Shown: positions 45,816 to 56,553, numbered from the stretch's first letter. The stretch is DNA of 64,000 bases from Mesorhizobium sp. Root157 (GCF_001427385.1 NZ_LMGJ01000023.1:186001-250000); one strand, 5' to 3'. The notes: generated by a model from the sequence alone, not told the origin. Numbers and translations are program-made.

Positions 45816-46640
45816 TCAGTACGCGCACTCGCTGGTGCAGGGTGGCGCTGCGTTATCCGGGGCGGTGAAGGCCGCGCCGAAGAAATCGAGAAGGCGGGCT
45901 TGGGGGTCGTCCTCGCGATGACGAGCCTTAAGCGACTTGCCGCTTTCGCCGAAATAGATGCGCAGCCCAACCTTATAGGCTTGGGTGTCTTCACCAAAGC
46001 CGGCATCCGCAAACAGAGAGACATTGTTGCTGGCGAACGGCAGCATGGCTTCTCCGCCGACCTTGGCGAATGTCTCGTCGAACTGGTGCCCGACACCGGC
46101 ATGGATACGGATATTGTCGGTTGCGTAGAATGCAGCGACGAGATCGCCGTTGAAGAATGTATCGTTACCGGCATTGGTATCGACGAAATCGGCGCCGACG
46201 AACGCTTCAACGCTGATCCGGTCGAAATAAGCCTCGCCTTCGGCGCCAAGCCGCCAGACATCGGCATTTTGTCCGCCGCCGGAAGTACGCACGTAGTGGC
46301 CGTAGACGCCGAGCAGGCCCTGGTCGGGGTTGCGCCAGAAGCCATGGGCGCCAACACCGGCCGCGGTGATGCTGGGATCGGTATCGAAGCGCCCCACGCC
46401 TGCATCGATCTGCACGCCGAACTGCTGGGCTACCGGCAACGCAATCGAACCAATGCCGTGGAGAGCATCCAGGTCATCTGAAGTACCGGAAACATCAGTG
46501 CGGCTATAGCCGATCTCCAGCTTGCCGTTGATGCCGGAAACGGCAGGCTTCCCTTCAAATTTTTCCTGGAAGTCGGCAGCCTGTGCCGAAAACCCGAGGG
46601 TGAAAAAAACCGCAGTCGTAGTCAGTAAATGAACTCGCAT
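45816..46640 (-). CDS. Outer-membrane beta-barrel-like protein
   Basis: A 274-residue exported protein. The ATG at 46640 has GAGG upstream and is followed by a signal peptide to SAQA (about residue 21). The body alternates short hydrophobic strands and turns, such as KLEIGYSRTD, FGVQIDAGVGRFD, VEAFVGADFV, IRIHAGVGHQFDE and YKVGLRIYF, as expected for a porin-like barrel. Two Cys at the extreme C-terminus (CTSEC) are odd. It is 186 bases after the glycan synthase on the same strand and could be its outer-membrane partner. No family is certain. Confidence 0.82.
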   Translation of the reverse strand: MRVHLLTTTAVFFTLGFSAQAADFQEKFEGKPAVSGINGKLEIGYSRTDVSGTSDDLDALHGIGSIALPVAQQFGVQIDAGVGRFDTDPSITAAGVGAHGFWRNPDQGLLGVYGHYVRTSGGGQNADVWRLGAEGEAYFDRISVEAFVGADFVDTNAGNDTFFNGDLVAAFYATDNIRIHAGVGHQFDETFAKVGGEAMLPFASNNVSLFADAGFGEDTQAYKVGLRIYFGESGKSLKARHREDDPQARLLDFFGAAFTAPDNAAPPCTSECAY

Positions 46641-46826
46641 ATCCCTCATCCAAAAAGTACTCAAATCAGCACGCGGACCATGACGAGACTCGGGTCAGAC
46701 TGGAAGCGACCATTGCCGAATTCACTGTTGCCGTCGCGGAATGCGGGTCTGCTGTGGCGAAGTAGACACATTAGAGGGCGCTTGAGCTGCCTGGAAGCGG
46801 CTGCGGGTGTCGTTTGACGCCGCCCG

Positions 46827-48785
46827 CTATTTCATCAAACGACCGATGACCTTGCGGGCGACGGCCCCCGGTTTGACGTTGACGATATGAGCCTTGTAGT
46901 CGCCGGAATAGACCCGGCGCATCATGGCGGTGCGGTTGACGAGGTTTTCGTCGAGCGAAACGGCGAAGTCGGATTCCGAGCGCCGCACGATGTTGCCTTC
47001 GAAATGAGCATGGCCAAGTTGCACCGACACCCGCGTGCCGACAGGCGCGCGAACGTTGCCGAGCAGGCGCATGCCGCCCACCGAGACATCCGCCGTGACA
47101 AAGATGTGGTGTTCGTTGTCAAAGGACACGATCACGGTTTCCTTGCCTTGAAGGCGTTCATGGCGGCGCAGGCGCGGCTTTTCGATGCAAACCGCGATTG
47201 CGGAAATGAGGATGACCATGTTGTACCAGGACCAGTACAGCGCCACCATGCTGGAATCCTGGAGCGGGCCGCTACCGCCGAACGAGAGCAGTACGCCGAG
47301 AACGGTCAGGCCGAGCAGGAAGCTGAACAGACTCATCATGCGCCACTGGATGACCGTTTTCGAGCGGTCGCCGCCTTTGGCGGTAACCTTGAATTTCTGG
47401 CCTTTGGGCTTGAACAGGCCGATGGCGACGGCCGTCAGGATTTCGCGAGCCGCCAGCAACTGGGAGATGTCGGTCATGACCGGCAGGACTCGCTGTCCGG
47501 ACAGCCACGCCATCACCGCGATCTGGGCGAGATAGTAGGGCAGGAAATTGGCAATGCCGTCCGCCGTGCCGACATTGACGGCGTTGATGCCGAGCAGAAG
47601 ATAGAAGATCGGGACGAGAACGCCCGCCACGCGAAACAGGTAGGCCATGCTCCAGTAAAGCAGGCTTTCGACAAGGCTGACGCGGTCGATGAACTGAAGA
47701 CCGTTGCCAAGGTTGAAAGGGCCGTCCTTGCCGCGGATGATCTGGATGAAGCCAAGGCACCAGCGGGACCGCTGGGTGATGTATTCCTGCAGGCCTTCCG
47801 GCGCCAGGCCGAGTGAAAGGCGCTCGTTGAGATAGACAGTGCGAAAGCCGTTGCGCTTCAGGCGAAGGGTAAGCAAATAGTCTTCCGTCACGGATTCGGT
47901 CGGGAAGCCGCCGGCAGTTTGCAACGCCTCCATGCGTATGACCGAGGAGGTGCCGCAACAGAAGGCCGTGCCCCATGCATCCTTGGCCGGCATCAGCACA
48001 TCGAAGAAATAGCGCTGTTCGTCCGGCCATGCGTCCGAAGCCTGCAAATTGGCCTGGATCGGGTCGGGATTGATGAAGTGCTGCGGCGTCTGGACGATGC
48101 CGACATCCGGCTCCCTGAACAGGGTCAGCGCGCGCGACAGAAACATCGGCGTCGGCACGAAATCGGCATCGAGAACGGAAATGAAGTCGGGCGGCTCGTC
48201 CAGTGCCGAGACGTGCCTAAGCGCGTGGTTGATGTTGCCGGCCTTGGCGTGGGCGTTGTCGGGACGGGTCAGATAGTTGCAGCCCAGTTCGTCGGCCAGT
48301 TCGGCGAGCCATGGCCGCCGGCCGTCATCCAGCACCCAGACACGAAAATGGGCATATGTCATGCCGGTGGCGCCGACGATGGTGCGCTCGAGGATTTCGC
48401 GTTCCTCGTTGTAGGTGCAGATGAAGACGTCGACCAAGGGCATCTGTGGCTGGGAGAAAAGCCAAGGTGTATTGTTCTCGACCTCGCTCGTGCGTTCGCC
48501 GGTTCGGGTGAGGGTGATGTAGGAAATCACCGAGCCCGAAACCGCACCCAGTTCGATCAGAAAGAACAGCCAGCCGAAGGCAAAGTCGACGGGATCTGAA
48601 AAGGACGGGATGGTGATGGTGACGCGCCAATAAAGGTACCTGGCGGTGAGGGCCAACACCAGCATGATCGGCAGTATCCGCAGCCGGCTATGGCGATCGA
48701 TCCACGGCATCGCTGCCAACAAGAGCCCGGCAATGATGAAGCCGGGCACCGCACCTTCCGACAGAACCGACAGGATCGGGTTCAT
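46827..48785 (-). CDS. PilZ-bearing processive glycan synthase, GT2 (BgsA/BcsA-like)
   Basis: A 652-residue multi-pass membrane glycosyltransferase that would make and extrude a polysaccharide. Catalytic residues seen: Asp153-Asp154 (VWVLDDGRR), the DAD triad at 206-208 (SVLDADFVPTP), FCCGTSSVIR at 275-284, TED at 300-302 and Q-R-S-R-W at 338-342. Membrane helices flank it at about 15-28, 36-52 and 67-90 and after 350. The C-terminus has a PilZ domain with RRHER and DVSVGG, the two c-di-GMP-binding motifs. Order after a membrane-fusion gene matches the bgsBA operon of Sinorhizobium (mixed-linkage beta-glucan), though curdlan-type or cellulose-type products are not excluded. Confidence 0.92.
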   Translation of the reverse strand: MNPILSVLSEGAVPGFIIAGLLLAAMPWIDRHSRLRILPIMLVLALTARYLYWRVTITIPSFSDPVDFAFGWLFFLIELGAVSGSVISYITLTRTGERTSEVENNTPWLFSQPQMPLVDVFICTYNEEREILERTIVGATGMTYAHFRVWVLDDGRRPWLAELADELGCNYLTRPDNAHAKAGNINHALRHVSALDEPPDFISVLDADFVPTPMFLSRALTLFREPDVGIVQTPQHFINPDPIQANLQASDAWPDEQRYFFDVLMPAKDAWGTAFCCGTSSVIRMEALQTAGGFPTESVTEDYLLTLRLKRNGFRTVYLNERLSLGLAPEGLQEYITQRSRWCLGFIQIIRGKDGPFNLGNGLQFIDRVSLVESLLYWSMAYLFRVAGVLVPIFYLLLGINAVNVGTADGIANFLPYYLAQIAVMAWLSGQRVLPVMTDISQLLAAREILTAVAIGLFKPKGQKFKVTAKGGDRSKTVIQWRMMSLFSFLLGLTVLGVLLSFGGSGPLQDSSMVALYWSWYNMVILISAIAVCIEKPRLRRHERLQGKETVIVSFDNEHHIFVTADVSVGGMRLLGNVRAPVGTRVSVQLGHAHFEGNIVRRSESDFAVSLDENLVNRTAMMRRVYSGDYKAHIVNVKPGAVARKVIGRLMK

Positions 48786-48798
48786 GGTTGGGTCGCTC

Positions 48799-50208
48799 TC
48801 AGGAAGCTGCTTCGCCGAATACCACCCGGCCGGTGCGGCCAACCGGGCAGGAGCCTTCCTGTTGCATGCCTTCGACCGCAACCAAAGCGCGATAGGCTTC
48901 CTTGGTCAGCGCCGAGGGGAGGATGGCGAAGTTGGAGGCAGCAGAAGAGACGCCGCTCAGTTGCACGACCTTGCCTGGCAGAGCGTGCGTCCCGTCGCGG
49001 AAGGTGAAGTTTGCCGGCATGCCCACCGAAAGGGTGTTGTAGACGGCTTCGGTAACAGCGGCGGTAACCAGAAGTTTCGAGCAGTCCAGCACGCTGACCA
49101 AGGGCTGGCCGGCGACGACCTGTTCGCCGGGGGCGGTGAACAGTTCCCAGACCTGGCCGGCGGTGGGCGCCGTAAGCGTTGCGTTGCTGGCCAGTTCGAA
49201 TTGAGACTGTTCCCGATCGAGCCCTTGCTGCAGCCGCGTCACCCGGGCATCCAGCCTCGCCTTGTCGGCCTCAAGCGTCGCCATCGTCTCGGCTATGTCG
49301 TCGAGGCGCTGGGCCGACCGGGGCTCGTCGTCATAGCCGTCGCCGAAAAAGCGGCTTTGCGCCAGCGCTTCGGCTTCGACGGCAAACGCAGCCTTTCGAG
49401 CCTTCGCTTGATTCAGGGCAGCCGTGGCGACATCGAGATCGCGCCTGGCGTTTTCTTGCGAGGTTCTCGCACCGGCGCCGGAAGCCGCCAAAGACGATTG
49501 GCGCTGGAATTCGGCCTCGGCGCGGGACAGCACCGCCTCCGCTCCGGACAACTCGGCATCGACTTCAGCGATCTTGGCCGCGACGCGGTTCTTGCGGTCG
49601 GTGCGATAGGTTTCCACGCGCTTGGAGATGCCGGTGCGCAGCTCGGCAAGACGCTCGATGCGCGAAGCGAGCGCATCCTGCTCTTCGCGGGCTGCGCCCA
49701 GTTCTTCGGAGGCGCGCTCGATGGCGTTGTGATCGGCGCGGGCATTGACCACGGTCGCCAACTGCCAACCGGCGGGGATGGTACTGCCGACACGAAGGCC
49801 TTCCAGGCCTTCCGCGACGACGCCACCGATGGGCGCGCGTATGGTCACGATCTGGGCGTTGACCACGGCTTCGACGCTGGACACCTGGAAGAGGCGCTGC
49901 ATCGGCATCCACCCCACCGTAAGCAGGATCGCCAGGCCGGCGATCGTCTTGAGGCCGCGAGACCACATCGGCGACAGCGGCTGGCTAAAGCGCGATGGCG
50001 TTGGCGGCGGGGAGAGAGTCTTCTCGTGCTCCTCGTTGCCAAACTCCTTGGCCAGCATGGTCTGCAAAGCGCCAGCATCCGTCAGTGCGGAGGCCGAAGC
50101 CGGCTGATTGTAGGTAAAACGGCCGGCCGGCAACGGCTGCGTGTCCTTTCCCTGGTCAGGCTGGACATTGGTCATTTTCCTGGGCTGAGCCCTGGCTTTG
50201 GACGTCAT
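48799..50208 (-). CDS. HlyD-like membrane-fusion protein (BgsB-like)
   Basis: A 469-residue periplasmic adaptor anchored by one helix (about residues 87-103). AGGC... GGGAGG is upstream of the ATG at 50208. After the anchor come a biotinyl-lipoyl-like motif (VTIRAPIGGVVAEGL), a long coiled coil (about 155-330) and the second lipoyl half (TAPTAGQVWELFTAPGEQV). The stop is 13 bases before the synthase start, so the two are one operon. In this setting it should guide the nascent glycan through the periplasm, like Alg44 or BgsB (inference from the arrangement). Confidence 0.9.
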   Translation of the reverse strand: MTSKARAQPRKMTNVQPDQGKDTQPLPAGRFTYNQPASASALTDAGALQTMLAKEFGNEEHEKTLSPPPTPSRFSQPLSPMWSRGLKTIAGLAILLTVGWMPMQRLFQVSSVEAVVNAQIVTIRAPIGGVVAEGLEGLRVGSTIPAGWQLATVVNARADHNAIERASEELGAAREEQDALASRIERLAELRTGISKRVETYRTDRKNRVAAKIAEVDAELSGAEAVLSRAEAEFQRQSSLAASGAGARTSQENARRDLDVATAALNQAKARKAAFAVEAEALAQSRFFGDGYDDEPRSAQRLDDIAETMATLEADKARLDARVTRLQQGLDREQSQFELASNATLTAPTAGQVWELFTAPGEQVVAGQPLVSVLDCSKLLVTAAVTEAVYNTLSVGMPANFTFRDGTHALPGKVVQLSGVSSAASNFAILPSALTKEAYRALVAVEGMQQEGSCPVGRTGRVVFGEAAS

Positions 50209-50431
50209 TTCGAGCCTCCCGCAGTCAGCGGGCCCCTGTTGAGCCGAACTTGTATTGGTTCTCGATGTCGGCTTTGTCTGCCGTCATTGTTGCAAGCAGG
50301 GATTTCGAGACGTTAAACTTCTATGCAATTTTTACGCGATGGCTAATGTATCGTGAAAATGGCGATGGCCGCGAAACTGCCGTTCAGCCGGCAGGATCAG
50401 TTGGGGCATAGGCGAGGAACGAGGTTCACCC

Positions 50432-50827
50432 ATGAAGATCACACCATGCGGAAGCGTGCCGACCCGCCTTGCCTCCGACCAGTATTTTACCGGCCGGGTG
50501 ACGCAGGACGCAATCATTGAGGCGGACGCGCCTGCCCGCCTACGCGCGATTTCGGTACGCTTCGAGCCGAGCGCCCGCACGCACTGGCACACGCATCCGC
50601 TCGGGCAGACGCTGCATGTGGTTTCAGGGGCAGGGCGCGCGCAAAGCTGGGGTGGGCCAATTCAGGAAATCAGGGCCGGCGACACGGTGTGGTTCGCGCC
50701 CGGCGAGAAGCATTGGCACGGCGCCGCGCCCCTTGCAGCGATGACCCACATCGCCATGCAGGAAGCGCAGGACGGTAAGGTCGTCGACTGGCTGGAACCG
50801 GTGAGCGACGACCAATATGGCGGATGA
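50432..50827 (+). CDS. Cupin-domain protein
   Basis: A 131-residue single-domain cupin. Motif 1 is THWHTHPLGQTLHVVSGAGR with the metal-binding His residues; motif 2 is PGEKHWHGAAP. GAGG lies upstream of the ATG at 50432. Small cupins of this type bind iron or manganese and can be dioxygenases or sensor domains; none is assigned here. It is divergent from the exopolysaccharide operon and convergent with corA. Confidence 0.93.
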   Translation: MKITPCGSVPTRLASDQYFTGRVTQDAIIEADAPARLRAISVRFEPSARTHWHTHPLGQTLHVVSGAGRAQSWGGPIQEIRAGDTVWFAPGEKHWHGAAPLAAMTHIAMQEAQDGKVVDWLEPVSDDQYGG

Positions 50828-50872
50828 CGCCGCTGCGGAAGCCCGTGCGATGCCTTGAGCCTGAGACCACGA

Positions 50873-51877
50873 TCAAAGCCAGCCGCGCCGCTTGAAGAAC
50901 CAGTAGGGCACGATGGCTGACAGCGCCATGAGACCGAGCGCCCACGGATAGCCAAGCGTCCAATGCAATTCCGGCATCACATCGAAGTTCATGCCGTAGA
51001 TCGAAGCCACCAATGTCGGCGGCAGAAACACGACGGCAGCCACCGAAAAGATCTTGATGATCTGGTTCTGCTGGAGATTGATCAGGCCCAGCGTCGCATC
51101 CAGCAGAAAGTTGATCTTCCCGGACAGGAAGATCGCGTGATCGGCCAGAGAAGCGGCATCGCGCTGAATGAGCTTGATGTGTTCCCGGATGTCCTTCTTT
51201 GATTTGCGCTTGGCCGTTTCGGACGACAGCCGGCTGATCTCGACCGCACTGTGATAGGCGGCGAGCCTGGTGATGCTGATCAAGCTTTCGCGAACCTTGG
51301 TCAGCAGGTCGCCCTTCAGGCCGATCTGCTCGATCAGCGACTGGAGATCGTGGGTCTTTTTCGTCGCGTTCTCCGACTTGTTGCGGAACACCTCCCGGGA
51401 GATCGCGTCGGCCTCGTCGCCGATGCGCTCCAGTGTGTCGGCAATCCGGTCGATGATGGCCTCGATCACGCCAATCATGATGGCCTCGCCTGATGCACAC
51501 TGTCCGGCGGTGCCGCGCTGCACCTTGGCCATGTATTGGACGAACGGTTTTGAATCGACGTGGCGAACGGTAACCAGCGTTTGTCCCTTCAAGATGAAGG
51601 TAATCGGCGATTTGACTGGATCGTCGCCCTCCACGTCGGTGATCGCCGTCATGGTCATGAATTCGGCGCCGTCCTCGTTATAGAGGCGGTCCGAGAGCTC
51701 GATTTCCGCCATCTCGTCGCGTGTGGGAATGGCGATCTTGAGATGAGTTTCGACGCGCTTCACGTCCTCGCTGGAGGCGTCGAGAAGGTCCAGCCACACC
51801 GCTTCGGAAGCCTCGGGCCGGTCAAAATTTTCAATGGTAGCGAAACGGCCGTTATGGCCTGCATAGATGCGCAGCAT
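50873..51877 (-). CDS. corA: Magnesium/cobalt transporter CorA
   Basis: A 334-residue divalent-metal channel. It has a large N-terminal cytoplasmic domain, a long helical region, and two C-terminal membrane helices; the selectivity motif GMN is in SIYGMNFDVMPELHW near residue 293. It forms a homopentamer in the inner membrane and takes up Mg2+. Full length. It is transcribed alone; no magnesium sensor leader was recognised upstream. Confidence 0.95.
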   Translation of the reverse strand: MLRIYAGHNGRFATIENFDRPEASEAVWLDLLDASSEDVKRVETHLKIAIPTRDEMAEIELSDRLYNEDGAEFMTMTAITDVEGDDPVKSPITFILKGQTLVTVRHVDSKPFVQYMAKVQRGTAGQCASGEAIMIGVIEAIIDRIADTLERIGDEADAISREVFRNKSENATKKTHDLQSLIEQIGLKGDLLTKVRESLISITRLAAYHSAVEISRLSSETAKRKSKKDIREHIKLIQRDAASLADHAIFLSGKINFLLDATLGLINLQQNQIIKIFSVAAVVFLPPTLVASIYGMNFDVMPELHWTLGYPWALGLMALSAIVPYWFFKRRGWL

Positions 51878-52127
51878 TCCTGGCTCCTTCCGGTAAGGCT
51901 ATTGCGCCATCCGTGGAGCCCGCAACTAGAGGCTCACGCGGACGACGGGTTCGAAGAGGGACTTCGACTGTCCGGGTCCATTGGTGTGTCCTGTGGTTTG
52001 ATGACGGCTGGATGACCGTCATACATCGCGATGCCCCTTATTTTCGATAGTGTCAACATCGTCTGCAACAAGGTCGCACTCGGGTAGCGTATGGTCCCGC
52101 TTGGGGTGGGAAGCGGACTTTGGCGAT

Positions 52128-52520
52128 CTATTCCTCGAAGCGACCCGTGGCGTCACGATCGCGTTCGTATCGTTTCGTCAGCGGAAACGGCGGCAACCAG
52201 GATTCGCGACGGACGGTCCAGAGTTCGTAGGTCGGCCTTAGTTGATCAGGGGCATCCAGGGATCCGAGGTTCACTTCGATCTCGTCGGCGGTGCGGCCGA
52301 AAACGGATGAGCCGCAGCGGGGGCAGAAAAACCGCCCGGCGTAATCGCGTGTTTCGCCAGCGATCGTCACCGCCTCCTGGGGGAATATCGCGGATGCGTG
52401 AAAAAGGGCCCCATGATGTTTGCGGCAGTCGAGACAGTGACAAAGGCCGACCCGGTATGGGGCGCCCGACGCCACAAATCGGACGTTGCCGCACAGGCAA
52501 CCGCCGGTGAAACGGTCCAT
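52128..52520 (-). CDS. GFA-family zinc-binding protein
   Basis: A 130-residue protein of the glutathione-dependent formaldehyde-activating fold. Cys residues for zinc are seen in FTGGCLCGNVRF (two), LCHCLDCRKHHGA (three) and FFCPRCGSSVF (two). Most GFA proteins are not formaldehyde enzymes and their roles are unknown. It is a single gene between corA and the aspartate aminotransferase gene. Another GFA gene lies at 59833-60288; the two are only distantly alike. Confidence 0.93.
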   Translation of the reverse strand: MDRFTGGCLCGNVRFVASGAPYRVGLCHCLDCRKHHGALFHASAIFPQEAVTIAGETRDYAGRFFCPRCGSSVFGRTADEIEVNLGSLDAPDQLRPTYELWTVRRESWLPPFPLTKRYERDRDATGRFEE

Positions 52521-52640
52521 GCCGTGTCTCCTCTAAAATCGAGCAGTCGCAATGGCTACAACGAACCCTGCCGGGCGTCCATGAAAGATGTGCCAGCCTT
52601 GAGGCGACGGCTGCAGGGTGGAATTGGACTTCTCGTCGGC

Positions 52641-52668
52641 AAAAAGCCCGGCGCGAGGTCGGGCTTTT
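52641..52668 (-). terminator. Rho-independent terminator of aatA
   Basis: Perfect 9-bp stem AAAAGCCCG / CGGGCTTTT, 24 bases after the stop on the minus strand; T residues follow on either strand. Confidence 0.85.
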
Positions 52669-52692
52669 GTGATTTCCACTAACCTGGGCTGG

Positions 52693-53925
<1,233 letters not shown>

Positions 53926-54080
53926 TCACTCGACTGCGCATTTCTATTGTCGCATCGGGGGGCGAAGTGCAAGCTTAGCGAATTGACCTGCAGGAAAATC
54001 CGTTTCCTGCTACATTAACGAGCGGTAAAATATTGGCGGGTAGAGTTGCCTGATTTGCAACCGTTTCGCGGAGCGCCATT

Positions 54081-54980
54081 TTGGCTCGGAGCATTGGGCT
54101 CGCCCATGTCATTCGTCATGAAGACGGCACCGCGACCGGTGTGTGGGGCGTTTATGCGCTCAAGAGTGCTTTTCAACCGATCTTTGCATTCAATGAGGGG
54201 AGGCTTTCGATCGTTGCGTTCGAAGGCCTCATCCGCCCTTTCCGCGATGGGGAGCCAGAAACGCCTGCGGTGTTCTTTTCGGGCTGTCCCCCCGTGGATC
54301 GCCTGCACATCGAAGGGCTGACCCGCACGATGCACCTTTTGAACGCCGGCGCATGCCTGCCTGAAGATATGTCGGTGTTCATCAATTTCGACCCGTCCGT
54401 GTTTACCGACCGCAGCATTTCCGATGCCGCCATGCGCGACATGCGGCTGGTGCTGCATGAAGCGAATATCGATCCGCGCCGCGTGGTGTGCGAGGTGACG
54501 GAGCAAAAGACGGTATCGCAGGAAGCACTCTACGATTTTGTCGCAGCGTTGCGCGACAGCGGCTTTCGCATTGCCGTTGACGACTATGGTGCCGATGAGT
54601 CCGACATCACCCGTATCCAGGAACTGAAGCCTGATATCGTTAAGTTCGATGCGGTGTGGATCGCCCAACTGATGGAATCGGGTGCAGGCTTTGCCTTGCT
54701 GAAGGCGATGGTGAAGTCTTTCGAGGAGCAGGGGATACATACTGTCTTCGAGGGTATCGAGGAGAATTGGCAACTGGAGCTTGCGGAGAAATCCGGCGCT
54801 TCGATGGTTCAAGGCTTCGTGCTGGCGCGCCCGGAAATCGCCTCGCCGGCACTCCGGTCGATGGTCACCGCTGCTGAGCCGTCCGAGAGACCTGGGGAGA
54901 GCGGCCAGGCCGAGACGACCCAGCCGGCGCGTGCCCCCGGACGTACGGCCAAGGTATTTGGCCGCAGGACTGCCAGATGA
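54081..54980 (+). CDS. EAL-domain protein, first of a coupled pair
   Basis: A 299-residue EAL protein, a likely c-di-GMP phosphodiesterase. The start TTG at 54081 has GGAG upstream; no ATG is in frame earlier. Catalytic positions look kept: Glu in AFEGLIRPF (the EAL motif reads EGL), Asn in VFINFDPSVF, Glu in VCEVTE, the pair in VDDYGADES, Lys in DIVKFDAVW, Glu in FEGIEENW and Gln in VQGFVLARP. There is no sensor or membrane domain. Its stop overlaps the start of the next EAL gene, so the two are co-translated. Confidence 0.92.
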   Translation: MARSIGLAHVIRHEDGTATGVWGVYALKSAFQPIFAFNEGRLSIVAFEGLIRPFRDGEPETPAVFFSGCPPVDRLHIEGLTRTMHLLNAGACLPEDMSVFINFDPSVFTDRSISDAAMRDMRLVLHEANIDPRRVVCEVTEQKTVSQEALYDFVAALRDSGFRIAVDDYGADESDITRIQELKPDIVKFDAVWIAQLMESGAGFALLKAMVKSFEEQGIHTVFEGIEENWQLELAEKSGASMVQGFVLARPEIASPALRSMVTAAEPSERPGESGQAETTQPARAPGRTAKVFGRRTAR

Positions 54981-55834
54981 CGCGTAGAGCCGAGCGGCGT
55001 CGCGATGTCGGCGGCGCTATCTTTGCCGATGAAATCGGCATCGAATATGGAGTCTATGGCGAGTTCCGGCTCCGCAGTGCCTACCAGCCGATCTTTGCGC
55101 CTTTTGAAGGCTCGCTGAAGCCGGTGGCCGTGGAGGCCCTTATCGAACCCCACAAGGTCGGTGCCGCCATTTCGTCGTCGGTGTTTTTCGACGGTGTCGC
55201 CGCCAAGGATCGGCTGTTCGTGGAAACGATGTGCCGGACGCTGCATTTGCGCAATTTCCGCAATATCGGCGTTGGCGAACTGGATTTGTTCTTTAACTTC
55301 CACCCCGGCGTCAATGATCATCCTGGTCGGGTTTTGTCCGAGTTGCGGCTGATGATGGGAGGGCTGGAGGATGCAGAATTGCATCCCGGCATGATGGTTT
55401 GCGAAATCACCGAGCATGCCGCACCGAACGACAAGGTGCTGGCGGCCATCGTGCATGAAATGCGTCGCAATGGCCTTCGCATAGCGGTCGATGATTTCGG
55501 CGCCGGCCATTCGACCGAAGAGCGGCTCAAACTTATCGAGCCGGACATCGTCAAGATCGATGGGCCATGGTTTGCGCTGCTGTGCCGTTTTCCAGCGGCC
55601 GAGCGTCTTTTCAAATCGCTGGTCAGCCTGTTGCATGACCGTGGCACCAAAATCCTGGTCGAAGGCATCGAGCAGCCGGAGCAGTTGCGGGTGGCCCTCG
55701 ACGGCGGTGCCGATCTGTTGCAAGGGTTTCTTCTTGGGCGACCGGCACTGGCTGGAACGATCTTCGACGAAGAACCGATCGATACAGCGCGCCTGCTTGG
55801 CCGTTCTGGTTTGGCATCGCCGCTGATCGGCTGA
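54977..55834 (+). CDS. EAL-domain protein, second of a coupled pair
   Basis: A 285-residue EAL protein starting at the ATGA overlap at 54977. The motif is complete here: EALIEPH, Asn in FFNFHPGVND, Glu in VCEITEHA, DDFGAGHSTEERL, Lys in DIVKIDGPW, Glu in VEGIEQPEQL and Gln in LQGFLLGRP. So it should hydrolyse c-di-GMP. It is about 35-40% identical to the first gene by eye, a tandem duplicate. The closest c-di-GMP target in the window is the PilZ synthase at 46827-48785, but a link is only an inference. Confidence 0.93.
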   Translation: MTRRAERRRDVGGAIFADEIGIEYGVYGEFRLRSAYQPIFAPFEGSLKPVAVEALIEPHKVGAAISSSVFFDGVAAKDRLFVETMCRTLHLRNFRNIGVGELDLFFNFHPGVNDHPGRVLSELRLMMGGLEDAELHPGMMVCEITEHAAPNDKVLAAIVHEMRRNGLRIAVDDFGAGHSTEERLKLIEPDIVKIDGPWFALLCRFPAAERLFKSLVSLLHDRGTKILVEGIEQPEQLRVALDGGADLLQGFLLGRPALAGTIFDEEPIDTARLLGRSGLASPLIG

Positions 55835-55925
55835 CCGATCAGCGCAATCGATCGCTGCACCAACATAAATCACTGGAAGCGTAAACCGCCGGGCGCAATA
55901 TTCAAGCGTTGGGGAGGCTGGCCGA

Positions 55926-56540
55926 ATGACCCTGCTTTATGGAATGATCGACAGCGGCAATTGCTACAAGCCGCGGCTCTTGATGGCGAAGCTTGGCATG
56001 GCGTTTACCAATGTCGAGGTGAGTTCGCATACTGGCCAGACGCGCGCGCCGGACTTCGTGGCCAAGAACCCCAACGCCATGGTGCCGCTGCTTGAACTCG
56101 ATGATGGCCGGCGCATCGCCGAATCGAACGCGATCCTGCTCTATCTCGCGGAAGGAACGCGCTTCCTGCCCGGCGACCGTTATCAAAGGGCGCTCGCCTA
56201 TCAGTGGCTGTTTTTCGAGCAGTACAGCCATGAACCGTATATCGCCGTGCGCAAGGCACTGCTGACCTTTCCTGAACGGGCGAAGGACGCGACGCCTGAA
56301 CGGCTGGCGCAGACCTTGGAGCGAGGCAACAAGGCGCTTGGCGTCATGAACAGGCATCTGGCGGGGAATGAATATTTCGCCGGGGAGGTGCTTAGCGTTG
56401 CCGATATCGCGCTTTATGCCTACACCCACACGGCAGAGCAGGGCGGCTTCCAACTCGACGCCTATCCGGCGGTGGCTGGTTGGCTGAAGCGGGTCGAAGC
56501 CGATCCGGGGCATGTGCCGATCGACTGGCTGCCTGATTGA
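55926..56540 (+). CDS. Glutathione S-transferase family protein
   Basis: A 204-residue GST. The thioredoxin-like N-terminal domain has LLYGMIDSGNCYKPRLLMAK with the likely catalytic Ser/Cys site, then the cis-Pro motif AMVPLLELDDGRRIAESNAI (Glu-Ser binds glutathione); the all-helical C-terminal domain ends near LKRVEADPGH. GGGGAGG lies nine bases before the ATG at 55926. The substrate is unknown. It stands alone. Confidence 0.93.
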   Translation: MTLLYGMIDSGNCYKPRLLMAKLGMAFTNVEVSSHTGQTRAPDFVAKNPNAMVPLLELDDGRRIAESNAILLYLAEGTRFLPGDRYQRALAYQWLFFEQYSHEPYIAVRKALLTFPERAKDATPERLAQTLERGNKALGVMNRHLAGNEYFAGEVLSVADIALYAYTHTAEQGGFQLDAYPAVAGWLKRVEADPGHVPIDWLPD

Positions 56541-56553
56541 ATTGTCCCCACGC

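Noticed and set aside
48646..50316. A 556-codon open frame on the plus strand
   Set aside because: It is antisense to the HlyD-like gene and to the start of the glycan synthase; no ribosome-binding site and no family.
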